From NCBI RefSeq assembly GCF_963576545.1, contig NW_026870438.1, positions 186,001 to 250,000 on the forward strand: a DNA stretch of 64,000 nucleotides, read 5' to 3'. The DNA comes from Limanda limanda. Its lineage: Eukaryota > Chordata > Actinopteri > Pleuronectiformes > Pleuronectidae. Both the position numbers and the translations under genes were made by a program. Positions within the stretch are counted from its first letter, which is position 1. Each line of letters opens with the position of its first letter. Positions 38,273 through 50,500 of the stretch are shown piece by piece. The notes under the pieces are model-generated. The model made no database searches. It was not told the DNA's origin and saw only the letters and a list, made by a program, of their open reading frames with translations.

Positions 38273-38713
38273 CGATCAGTACCATCCTTGAGCTTCTCCG
38301 ACTTTCGGAAGGGTTAGGGTTAGGGTTAGGGATGAAAGCACATAGGAGAAAGAGATATTCTTGAATAACTTTTTTTTTAAAGGTCGGAGAGACTTGGAAA
38401 GTGGTTGCATCTGGACTAATTTGGGTCCTGCGGATCGATTGGTACCATCCCCGAGCTTGTACGACCTTCGGAAGAGGTCGACCGACGAAATTCCCCCAAA
38501 TCTGAGGAGATATTCTTGAATAACTTTTTTTGTGAAGGTCGGAGAGACTTGCAAGTAGGCTCTACCCCCACTAAATGGGGTTGCGCGCATCGATCGGTAC
38601 CATCCTTGAGCTTCTCCGACTTTCGGAAGGGTTAGGGTTAGGGTTAGGGATGAAAGCACATAGGAGAAAGAGATATTCTTGAATAACTTTTTTTGTGAAG
38701 GTCGGAGAGACTT
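37279..38713 (+). repeat. Pure AB dimer stretch (four consecutive AB dimers)
   Basis: Starting at the A unit at 37279, A and B alternate for 1,435 bp: A at 37279, 37597, 37915, 38233 and 38551, with B between. There is no AA junction until 38714. As a consequence one minus-strand frame stays open for 378 codons (37136-38272), the longest in the window. Confidence 0.9.
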
Positions 38714-41700
38714 GCAAGTAGGCTCTACCCCCACTAAATGGGGTAGCGCGCATCGATCGGTACCATCCTTGAGCTTCTCCGACTTTCGGAAGGGTTAGGG
38801 TTAGGGTTAGGGATGAAAGCACATAGGAGAAAGAGATATTCTTGAATAACTTTTTTTGTGAAGGTCGGAGAGACTTGGAAAGTGGTTGCATCTGGACTAA
38901 TTTGGGTCCTGCGGATCGATTGGTAGCATCCCCGAGCTTGTACGACCTTCGGAAGAGGTCGACCGACGAAATTCCCCCAAATCTGAGGAGATATTCTTGA
39001 ATAACTTTTTTTGTGAAGGTCGGAGAGACTTGCAAGTAGGCTCTACCCCCACTAAATGGGGTTGCGCGCATCGATCGGTACCATCCTTGAGCTTCTCCGA
39101 CTTTCGGAAGGGTTAGGGTTAGGGTTAGGGATGAAAGCACATAGGAGAAAGAGATATTCTTGAATAACTTTTTTTGTGAAGGTCGGAGAGACTTGAAAAG
39201 TGGTTGCATCTGGACTAATTTGGGTCCTGCGGATCGATTGGTACCATCCCCGAGCTTGTACGACCTTCGGAAGAGGTCGACCGACGAAATTCCCCCAAAT
39301 CTGAGGAGATATTCTTGAATAACTTTTTTTGTGAAGGTCGGAGAGACTTGCAAGTAGGCTCTACCCCCACTAAATGGGGTTGCGCGCATCGATCGGTACC
39401 ATCCTTGAGCTTCTCCGACTTTCGGAAGGGTTAGGGTTAGGGATGAAAGCACATAGGAGAAAGAGATATTCTTGAATAACTTTTTTTGTGAAGGTCGGAG
39501 AGACTTGCAAGTAAGCTCTACCCCCACTAAATGGGGTAGCGCGCATCGATCGGTACCATCCTTGAGCTTCTCCGACTTTCGGAAGGGTTAGGGTTAGGGT
39601 TAGGGATGAAAGCACATAGGAGAAAGAGATATTCTTGAATAACTTTTTTTGTGAAGGTCGGAGAGACTTGAAAAGTGGTTGCATCTGGACTAATTTGGGT
39701 CCTGCGGATCGATTGGTACCATCCCCGAGCTTGTACGACCTTCGGAAGAGGTCGACCGACGAAATTCCCCCAAATCTGAGGAGATATTCTTGAATAACTT
39801 TTTTTGTGAAGGTCGGAGAGACTTGCAAGTAGGCTCTATCCCCACTAAATGGGGTTGCGCGCATCGATCGGTACCATCCTTGAGCTTCTCCGACTTTCGG
39901 AAGGGTTAGGGTTAGGGTTAGGGATGAAAGCACATAGGAGAAAGAGATATTCTTGAATAACTTTTTTTGTGAAGGTCGGAGAGACTTGCAAGTAGGCTCT
40001 ACTCCCACTAAATGGGGTAGCGCGCATCGATCGGTACCATCCTTGAGCTTCTCCGACTTTCGGAAGGGTTAGGGTTAGGGTTAGGGATGAAAGCACATAG
40101 GAGAAAGAGATATTCTTGAATAACTTTTTTTGTGAAGGTCGGAGAGACTTGCAAGTAGGCTCTACCCCCACTAAATGGGGTAGCGCGCATCGATCGGTAC
40201 CATCCTTGAGCTTCTCCGACTTTCGGAAGGGTTAGGGTTAGGGTTAGGGATGAAAGCACATAGGAGAAAGAGATATTCTTGAATAACTTTTTTTGTGAAG
40301 GTCGGAGAGACTTGCAAGTAGGCTCTACCCCCACTAAATGGGGTAGCGCGCATCGATCGGTACCATCCTTGAGCTTCTCCGACTTTCGGAAGGGTTAGGG
40401 TTAGGGTTAGGGATGAAAGCACATAGGAGAAAGAGATATTCTTGAATAACTTTTTTTGTGAAGGTCGGAGAGACTTGAAAAGTGGTTGCATCTGGACTAA
40501 TTTGCGTCCTGCGGATCGATTGGTACCATCCCCGAGCTTGTACGACCTTCGGAAGAGGTCGACCGACGAAATTCCCCCAAATCTGAGGAGATATTCTTGA
40601 ATAACTTTTTTTGTGAAAGTCGGAGAGACTTGCAAGTAGGCTCTACCCCCACTAAATGGGGTTGCGCGCATCGATCGGTACCATCCTTGAGCTTCTCCGA
40701 CTTTCGGAAGGGTTAGGGTTAGGGTTAGGGATGAAAGCACATAGGAGAAAGAGATATTCTTGAATAACTTTTTTTGTGAAGGTCGGAGAGACTTGCAAGT
40801 AGGCTCTACCCCCACTAAATGGGGTAGCGCGCATCGATCGGTACCATCCTTGAGCTTCTCCGACTTTCGGAAGGGTTAGGGTTAGGGTTAGGGATGAAAG
40901 CACATAGGAGAAAGAGATATTCTTGAATAACTTTTTTTGTGAAGGTCGGAGAGACTTGGAAAGTGGTTGCATCTGGACTAATTTGGGTCCTGCGGATCGA
41001 TTGGTACCATGCCCGAGCTTGTACGACCTTCGGAAGAGGTCGACCGACGAAATTCCCCCAAATCTGAGGAGATATTCTTGAATAACTTTTTTTGTGAAGG
41101 TCGGAGAGACTTGCAAGTAGGCTCTACCCCCACTAAATGGGGTAGCGCGCATCGATCGGTACCATCCTTGAGCTTCTCCGACTTTCGGAAGGGTTAGGGT
41201 TAGGGATGAAAGCACATAGGAGAAAGAGATATTCTTGAATAACTTTTTTTTTAAAGGTCGGAGAGACTTGGAAAGTGGTTGCATCTGGACTAATTTGGGT
41301 CCTGCGGATCGATTGGTACCATCCCCGAGCTTGTACGACCTTCGGAAGAGGTCGACCGACGAAATTCCCCCAAATCTGAGGAGATATTCTTGAATAACTT
41401 TTTTTGTGAAGGTCGGAGAGACTTGCAAGTAGGCTCTACCCCCACTAAATGGGGTTGCGCGCATCGATCGGTACCATCCTTGAGCTTCTCCGACTTTCGG
41501 AAGGGTTAGGGTTAGGGTTAGGGATGAAAGCACATAGGAGAAAGAGATATTCTTGAATAACTTTTTTTGTGAAGGTCGGAGAGACTTGCAAGTAGGCTCT
41601 ACCCCCACTAAATGGGGTAGCGCGCATCGATCGGTACCATCCTTGAGCTTCTCCGACTTTCGGAAGGGTTAGGGTTAGGGTTAGGGATGAAAGCACATAG

Positions 41701-43750
41701 GAGAAAGAGATATTCTTGAATAACTTTTTTTGTGAAGGTCGGAGAGACTTGGAAAGTGGTTGCATCTGGACTAATTTGGGTCCTGCGGATCGATTGGTAC
41801 CATCCCCGAGCTTGTACGACCTTCGGAAGAGGTCGACCGACGAAATTCCCCCAAATCTGAGGAGATATTCTTGAATAACTTTTTTTGTGAAGGTCGGAGA
41901 GACTTGCAAGTAGGCTCTACCCCCACTAAATGGGGTTGCGCGCATCGATCGGTACCATCCTTGAGCTTCTCCGACTTTCGGAAGGGTTAGGGTTAGGGTT
42001 AGGGATGAAAGCACATAGGAGAAAGAGATATTCTTGAATAACTTTTTTTGTGAAGGTCGGAGAGACTTGAAAAGTGGTTGCATCTGGACTAATTTGGGTC
42101 CTGCGGATCGATTGGTACCATCCCCGAGCTTGTACGACCTTCGGAAGAGGTCGACCGACGAAATTCCCCCAAATCTGAGGAGATATTCTTGAATAACTTT
42201 TTTTGTGAAGGTCGGAGAGACTTGCAAGTAGGCTCTACCCCCACTAAATGGGGTTGCGCGCATCGATCGGTACCATCCTTGAGCTTCTCCGACTTTCGGA
42301 AGGGTTAGGGTTAGGGATGAAAGCACATAGGAGAAAGAGATATTCTTGAATAACTTTTTTTGTGAAGGTCGGAGAGACTTGCAAGTAGGCTCTACCCCCA
42401 CTAAATGGGGTAGCGCGCATCGATCGGTACCATCCTTGAGCTTCTCCGACTTTCGGAAGGGTTAGGGTTAGGGTTAGGGATGAAAGCACATAGGAGAAAG
42501 AGATATTCTTGAATAACTTTTTTTGTGAAGGTCGGAGAGACTTGAAAAGTGGTTGCATCTGGACTAATTTGGGTCCTGCGGATCGATTGGTACCATCCCC
42601 GAGCTTGTACGACCTTCGGAAGAGGTCGACCGACGAAATTCCCCCAAATCTGAGGAGATATTCTTGAATAACTTTTTTTGTGAAGGTCGGAGAGACTTGC
42701 AAGTAGGCTCTACCCTCAATAAATGGGGTTGCGCGCATCGATCGGTACCATCCTTGAGCTTCTCCGACTTTCGGAAGGGTTAGGGTTAGGGTTAGGGATG
42801 AAAGCACATAGGAGAAAGAGATATTCTTGAATAACTTTTTTTGTGAAGGTCGGAGAGACTTGCAAGTAGGCTCTACTCCCACTAAATGGGGTAGCGCGCA
42901 TCGATCGGTACCATCCTTGAGCTTCTCCGACTTTCGGAAGGGTTAGGGTTAGGGTTAGGGATGAAAGCACATAGGAGAAAGAGATATTCTTGAATAACTT
43001 TTTTTGTGAAGGTCGGAGAGACTTGCAAGTAGGCTCTACCCCCACTAAATGGGGTAGCGCGCATCGATCGGTACCATCCTTGAGCTTCTCCGACTTTTGG
43101 AAGGGTTAGGGTTAGGGTTAGGGATGAAAGCACATAGGAGAAAGAGATATTCTTGAATAACTTTTTTTGTGAAGGTCGGAGAGACTTGCAAGTAGGCTCT
43201 ACCCCCACTAAATGGGGTAGCGCGCATCGATCGGTACCATCCTTGAGCTTCTCCGACTTTCGGAAGGGTTAGGGTTAGGGTTAGGGATGAAAGCACATAG
43301 GAGAAAGAGATATTCTTGAATAACTTTTTTTGTGAAGGTCGGAGAGACTTGAAAAGTGGTTGCATCTGGACTAATTTGGGTCCTGCGGATCGATTGGTAC
43401 CATCCCCGAGCTTGTACGACCTTCGTAAGAGGTCGACCGACGAAATTCCCCCAAATCTGAGGAGATATTCTTGAATAACTTTTTTTGTGAAGGTCGGAGA
43501 GACTTGCAAGTAGGCTCTACCCCCACTAAATGGGGTTGCGCGCATCGATCGGTACCATCCTTGAGCTTCTCCGACTTTCGGAAGGGTTAGGGTTAGGGTT
43601 AGGGATGAAAGCACATAGGAGAAAGAGATATTCTTGAATAACTTTTTTTGTGAAGGTCGGAGAGACTTGCAAGTAGGCTCTACCCCCACTAAATGGGGTA
43701 GCGCGCATCGATCGGTACCATCCTTGAGCTTCTCCGACTTTCGGAAGGGT
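38000..43750 (+). repeat. 2,874-bp tandem duplication spanning the domain 2/3 border
   Basis: About 38.0-40.9 kb and 40.9-43.75 kb match at an offset of 2,874 bp, so the duplicate is directly adjacent to its source. Shared markers are the T9 AAAGG tail (38370 and 41244) and the run of four A units (39825 and 42699). Left of the T9 site the offset becomes 2,880 bp because one copy lost a TTAGGG near 41205. Private changes include GGTAGCATCC near 38924 and ACCCTCAAT near 42712. Confidence 0.85.
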
Positions 43751-46260
43751 TAGGGTTAGGGTTAGGGATGAAAGCACATAGGAGAAAGAGATATTCTTGA
43801 ATAACTTTTTTTGTGAAGGTCGGAGAGACTTGGAAAGTGGTTGCATCTGGACTAATTTGGGTCCTGCGGATCGATTGGTACCATCCCCGAGCTTGTACGA
43901 CCTTCGGAAGAGGTCGACCGACGAAATTCCCCCAAATCTGAGGAGATATTCTTGAATAACTTTTTTTGTGAAGGTCGGAGAGACTTGCAAGTAGGCTCTA
44001 CCCCCACTAAATGGGGTAGCGCGCATCGATCGGTACCATCCTTGAGCTTCTCCGACTTTCGGAAGGGTTAGGGTTAGGGTTAGGGATGAAAGCACATAGG
44101 AGAAAGAGATATTCTTGAATAACTTTTTTTGTGAAGGTCGGAGAGACTTGCAAGTAGGCTCTACTCCCACTAAATGGGGTAGCGCGCATCGATCGGTACC
44201 ATCCTTGAGCTTCTCCGACTTTCGGAAGGGTTAGGGTTAGGGTTAGGGATGAAAGCACATAGGAGAAAGAGATATTCTTGAATAACTTTTTTTGTGAAGG
44301 TCGGAGAGACTTGCAAGTAGGCTCTACCCCCACTAAATGGGGTAGCGCGCATCGATCGGTACCATCCTTGAGCTTCTCCGACTTTCGGAAGGGTTAGGGT
44401 TAGGGTTAGGGATGAAAGCACGTAGGAGAAAGAGATATTCTTGAATAACTTTTTTTGTGAAGGTCGGAGAGACTTGAAAAGTGGTTGCATCTGGACTAAT
44501 TTGGGTCCTGCGGATCGATTGGTACCATCTCCGAGCTTGTACGACCTTCGGAAGAGGTCGACCGACGAAATTCCCCCAAATCTGAGGAGATATTCTTGAA
44601 TAACTTTTTTTGTGAAGGTCGGAGAGACTTGCAAGTAGGCTCTACCCCCACTAAATGGGGTTGCGCGCATCGATCGGTACCATCCTTGAGCTTTTCCGAC
44701 TTTCGGAAGGGTTAGGGTTAGGGTTAGGGATGAAAGCACATAGGAGAAAGAGATATTCTTGAATAACTTTTTTTGTGAAGGTCGGAGAGACTTGCAAGTA
44801 GGCTCTACCCCCACTAAATGGGGTAGCGCGCATCGATTGGTACCATCCTTGAGCTTCTCCGACTTTCGGAAGGGTTAGGGTTAGGGTTAGGGATGAAAGC
44901 ACATAGGAGAAAGAGATATTCTTGAATAACTTTTTTTGTGAAGGTCGGAGAGACTTGCAAGTAGGCTCTACCCCCACTAAATGGGGTAGCGCGCATCGAT
45001 CGGTACCATCCTTGAGCTTCTCCGACTTTCGGAAGGGTTAGGGTTAGGGTTAGGGATGAAAGCACATAGGAGAAAGAGATATTCTTGAATAACTTTTTTT
45101 GTGAAGGTCGGAGAGACTTGGAAAGTGGTTGCATCTGGACTAATTTGGGTCCTGCGGATCGATTGGTACCATCCCCGAGCTTGTACGACCTTCGGAAGAG
45201 GTCGACCGACGAAATTCCCCCAAATCTGAGGAGATATTCTTGAATAACTTTTTTTGTGAAGGTCGGAGAGACTTGCAAGTAGGCTCTACCCCCACTAAAT
45301 GGGGTAGCGCGCATCGATCGGTACCATCCTTGAGCTTCTCCGACTTTCGGAAGGGTTAGGGTTAGGGTTAGGGATGAAAGCACATAGGAGAAAGAGATAT
45401 TCTTGAATAACTTTTTTTGTGAAGGTCGGAGAGACTTGCAAGTAGGCTCTACTCCCACTAAATGGGGTAGCGCGCATCGATCGGTACCATCCTTGAGCTT
45501 CTCCGACTTTCGGAAGGGTTAGGGTTAGGGTTAGGGATGAAAGCACATAGGAGAAAGAGATATTCTTGAATAACTTTTTTTGTGAAGGTCGGAGAGACTT
45601 GCAAGTAGGCTTTACCCCCACTAAATGGGGTAGCGCGCATCGATCGGTACCATCCTTGAGCTTCTCCGACTTTCGGAAGGGTTAGGGTTAGGGTTAGGGA
45701 TGAAAGCACGTAGGAGAAAGAGATATTCTTGAATAACTTTTTTTGTGAAGGTCGGAGAGACTTGAAAAGTGGTTGCATCTGGACTAATTTGGGTCCTGCG
45801 GATCGATTGGTACCATCCCCGAGCTTGTACGACCTTCGGAAGAGGTCGACCGACGAAATTCCCCCAAATCTGAGGAGATATTCTTGAATAACTTTTTTTG
45901 TGAAGGTCAGAGAGACTTGCAAGTAGGCTCTACCCCCACTAAATGGGGTTGCGCGCATCGATCGGTACCATCCTTGAGCTTTTCCGACTTTCGGAAGGGT
46001 TAGGGTTAGGGTTAGGGATGAAAGCACATAGGAGAAAGAGATATTCTTGAATAACTTTTTTTGTGAAGGTCGGAGAGACTTGCAAGTAGGCTCTACCCCC
46101 ACTAAATGGGGTAACGCGCATCGATTGGTACCATCCTTGAGCTTCTCCGACTTTCGGAAGGGTTAGGGTTAGGGTTAGGGATGAAAGCACATAGGAGAAA
46201 GAGATATTCTTGAATAACTTTTTTTGTGAAGGTCGGAGAGACTTGCAAGTAGGCTCTACC
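43700..46260 (+). repeat. 1,288-bp sub-duplication inside the 8,980-bp block
   Basis: 43.7-44.97 kb and 45.0-46.26 kb match at an offset of 1,288 bp (six A plus two B units), fixed by CACGTAGG at 44421 and 45709, TACTCCC, and GAGCTTTTCC. The pair is copied again in the right 8,980-bp block, so this duplication is older than the 8,980-bp event. Confidence 0.85.
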
Positions 46261-48179
46261 CCCACTAAATGGGGTAGCGCGCATCGATCGGTACCATCCT
46301 TGAGCTTCTCCGACTTTCGGAAGGGTTAGGGTTAGGGTTAGGGATGAAAGCACATAGGAGAAAGAAATATTCTTGAATAACTTTTTTTGTGAAGGTCGGA
46401 GAGACTTGGAAAGTAGTTGCATCTGGACTAATTTGGGTCCTGCGGATCGATTGGTACCATCCCCGAGCTTGTACGACCTTCGGAAGAGGTCGACCGACGA
46501 AATTCCCCCAAATCTGAGGAGATATTCTTGAATAACTTTTTTTGTGAAGGTCGGAGAGACTTGCAAGTAGGCTCTACCCCCACTAAATGGGGTAGCGCGC
46601 ATCGATCGGTACCATCCTTGAGCTTCTCCGACTTTCGGAAGGGTTAGGGTTAGGGTTAGGGATGAAAGCACATAGGAGAAAGAGATATTCTTGAATAACT
46701 TTTTTTGTGAAGGTCGGAGAGACTTGCAAGTAGGCTCTACCCCCACTAAATGGGGTAGCGCTCATCGATCGGTACCATCCTTGAGCTTCTCCGACTTTCG
46801 GAAGGGTTAGGGTTAGGGTTAGGGATGAAAGCACATAGGAGAAAGAGATATTCTTGAATAACTTTTTTTGTGAAGGTCGGAGAGACTTGGAAAGTGGTTG
46901 CATCTGGACTAATTTGGGTCCTGCTGATCGATTGGTACCATCCCCGAGCTTGTACGACCTTCGGAAGAGGTCGACCGACGAAATTCCCCCAAATCTGAGG
47001 AGATATTCTTGAATAACTTTTTTTGTGAAGGTCGGAGAGACTTGCAAGTAGGCTCTACCCCCACTAAATGGGGTTGCGCGCATCGATCGGTACCATCCTT
47101 GAGCTTCTCCGACTTTCGGAAGGGTTAGGGTTAGGGTTAGGGATGAAAGCACATAGGAGAAAGAGATATTCTTGAATAACTTTTTTTGTGAAGGTCGGAG
47201 AGACTTGCAAGTAGGCTCTACCCCCACTAAATGGGATAGCGCGCATCGATCGGTACCATCCTTGAGCTTCTCCGACTTTCGGAAGGGTTAGGGTTAGGGT
47301 TAGGGATGAAAGCACATAGGAGAAAGAGATATTCTTGAATAACTTTTTTTGTGAAGGTCGGAGAGACTTGCAAGTAGGCTCTACCCCCACTAAATGGGGT
47401 AGCGCGCATCGATCGGTACCATCCTTGAGCTTCTCCGACTTTCGGAAGGGTTAGGGTTAGGGTTAGGGATGAAAGCACATAGGAGAAAGAAATATTCTTG
47501 AATAACTTTTTTTGTGAAGGTCGGAGAGACTTGGAAAGTGGTTGCATCTGGACTAATTTGGGTCCTGCGGATCGATTGGTACACTCCCCGAGCTTGTACG
47601 ACCTTCGGAAGAGGTCGACCGACGAAATTCCCCCAAATCTGAGGAGATATTCTTGAATAACTTTTTTTGTGAAGGTCGGAGAGACTTGCAAGTAGGCTCT
47701 ACCCCCACTAAATGGGGTAGCGCGCATCGATCGGTACCATCCTTGAGCTTTTCCGACTTTCGGAAGGGTTAGGGTTAGGGATGAAAGCACATAGGAGAAA
47801 GAGATATTCTTGAATAACTTTTTTTGTGAAGGTCGGAGAGACTTGCAAGTAGGCTCTACCCCCACTAAATGGGGTAGCGCGCATCGATCGGTACCATCCT
47901 TGAGCTTCTCCGACTTTCGGAAGGGTTAGGGTTAGGGTTAGGGATGAAAGCACATAGGAGAAAGAGATATTCTTGAATAACTTTTTTTGTGAAGGTCGGA
48001 GAGACTTGGAAAGTGGTTGCATCTGGACTAATTTGGGTCCTGCGGATCGATTGGTACCATCCCCGAGCTTGTACGACCTTCGGAAGAGGTCGACCGACGA
48101 AATTCCCCCAAATCTGAGGAGATATTCTTGAATAACTTTTTTTGTGAAGGTCGGAGAGACTTGCAAGTAGGCTCTACCC

Positions 48180-50500
48180 CCACTAAATGGGGTTGCGCGC
48201 ATCGATCGGTACCATCCTTGAGCTTCTCCGACTTTCGGAAGGGTTAGGGTTAGGGTTAGGGATGAAAGCACATAGGAGAAAGAGATATTCTTGAATAACT
48301 TTTTTTGTGAAGGTCGGAGAGACTTGCAAGTAGGCTCTACCCCCACTAAATGGGGTAGCACGCATCGATCGGTACCATCCTTGAGCTTCTCCGACTTTCG
48401 GAAGGGTTAGGGTTAGGGTTAGGGATGAAAGCACATAGGAGAAAGAGATATTCTTGAATAACTTTTTTTGTGAAGGTCGGAGAGACTTGGAAAGTGGTTG
48501 CATCTGGACTAATTTGGGTCCTGCGGATCGATTGGTACCATCCCCGAGCTTGTACGACCTTCGGAAGAGGTCGACCGACGAAATTCCCCCAAATCTGAGG
48601 AGATATTCTTGAATAACTTTTTTTGTGAAGGTCGGAGAGACTTGCAAGTAGGCTCTACCCCCACTAAATGGGGTTGCGCGCATCGATCGGTACCATCCTT
48701 GAGCTTCTCCGACTTTCGGAAGGGTTAGGGTTAGGGTTAGGGATGAAAGCACATAGGAGAAAGAGATATTCTTGAATAACTTTTTTTGTGAAGGTCGGAG
48801 AGACTTGCAAGTAGGCTCTACCCCCACTAAATGGGGTAGCACGCATCGATCGGTACCATCCTTGAGCTTCTCCGACTTTCGGAAGGGTTAGGGTTAGGGT
48901 TAGGGATGAAAGCACATAGGAGAAAGAGATATTCTTGAATAACTTTTTTTGTGAAGGTCGGAGAGACTTGGAAAGTGGTTGCATCTGGACTAATTTGGGT
49001 CCTGCGGATCGATTGGTACCATCCCCGAGCTTGTACGACCTTCGAAAGAGGTCGACCGACGAAATTCCCCCAAATCTGAGGAGATATTCTTGAATAACTT
49101 TTTTTGTGAAGGTCGGAGAGACTTGCAAGTAGGCTCTACCCCCACTAAATGGGGTTGCGCGCATCGATCGGTACCATCCTTGAGCTTCTCCGACTTTCGG
49201 AAGGGTTAGGGTTAGGGTTAGGGATGAAAGCACATAGGAGAAAGAGATATTCTTGAATAACTTTTTTTGTGAAGGTCGGAGAGACTTGGAAAGTGGTTGC
49301 ATCTGGACTAATTTGGGTCCTGCGGATCGATTGGTACCATCCCCGAGCTTGTACGACCTTCGGAAGAGGTCGACCGACGAAATTCCCCCAAATCTGAGGA
49401 GATATTCTTGAATAACTTTTTTTGTGAAGGTCGGAGAGACTTGCAAGTAGGCTCTACCCCCACTAAATGGGGTTGCGCGCATCGATCGGTACCATCCTTG
49501 AGCTTCTCCGACTTTCGGAAGGGTTAGGGTTAGGGTTAGGGATGAAAGCACATAGGAGAAAGAGATATTCTTGAATAACTTTTTTTGTGAAGGTCGGAGA
49601 GACTTGCAAGTAGGCTCTACCCCCACTAAATGGGGTTGCGCGCATCGATCGGTACCATCCTTGAGCTTCTCCGACTTTCGGAAGGGTTAGGGTTAGGGTT
49701 AGGGATGAAAGCACATAGGAGAAAGAGATATTCTTGAATAACTTTTTTTGTGAAGGTCGGAGAGACTTGCAAGTAGGCTCTACCCCCACTAAATGGGGTA
49801 GCACGCATCGATCGGTACCATCCTTGAGCTTCTCCGACTTTCGGAAGGGTTAGGGTTAGGGTTAGGGATGAAAGCACATAGGAGAAAGAGATATTCTTGA
49901 ATAACTTTTTTTGTGAAGGTCGGAGAGACTTGGAAAGTGGTTGCATCTGGACTAATTTGGGTCCTGCGGATCGATTGGTACCATCCCCGAGCTTGTACGA
50001 CCTTCGAAAGAGGTCGACCGACGAAATTCCCCCAAATCTGAGGAGATATTCTTGAATAACTTTTTTTGTGAAGGTCGGAGAGACTTGCAAGTAGGCTCTA
50101 CCCCCACTAAATGGGGTTGCGCGCATCGATCGGTACCATCCTTGAGCTTCTCCGACTTTCGGAAGGGTTAGGGTTAGGGTTAGGGATGAAAGCACATAGG
50201 AGAAAGAGATATTCTTGAATAACTTTTTTTGTGAAGGTCGGAGAGACTTGGAAAGTGGTTGCATCTGGACTAATTTGGGTCCTGCGGATCGATTGGTACC
50301 ATCCCCGAGCTTGTACGACCTTCGGAAGAGGTCGACCGACGAAATTCCCCCAAATCTGAGGAGATATTCTTGAATAACTTTTTTTGTGAAGGTCGGAGAG
50401 ACTTGCAAGTAGGCTCTACCCCCACTAAATGGGGTTGCGCGCATCGATCGGTACCATCCTTGAGCTTCTCCGACTTTCGGAAGGGTTAGGGTTAGGGTTA
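48180..50500 (+). repeat. 962-bp sub-duplication inside the 8,980-bp block
   Basis: TGGGGTAGCA occurs at 48351, 48832 and 49794 (offsets 481 and 962) and TTCGAAAG at 49041 and 50003 (offset 962). This is recent duplication of a few modules next to the right end of the block. The same set recurs at +8,980, with a further TTCGAAAG copy at 60420. Confidence 0.85.

Larger units (their letters stand above)
24850..41000 (+). repeat. Array domain 2 (mixed order, heterogeneous variants)
   Basis: Here the post-B unit often carries GGGGTA rather than GGGGTT, so the A1/A2 rule weakens. New variants appear: GATCAGTACC (24849, 27887, 28849, 30280, 33157, 36361, 38276), CATCGAACGG (27564, 29001, 30432), GGCTTTACC, and GCGCACATCG. 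TTAGGAATG and GTCTTGCGG are absent. A-run lengths are 1 to 4. The segment includes a stretch of pure AB alternation at 37279-38713. Confidence 0.75.
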
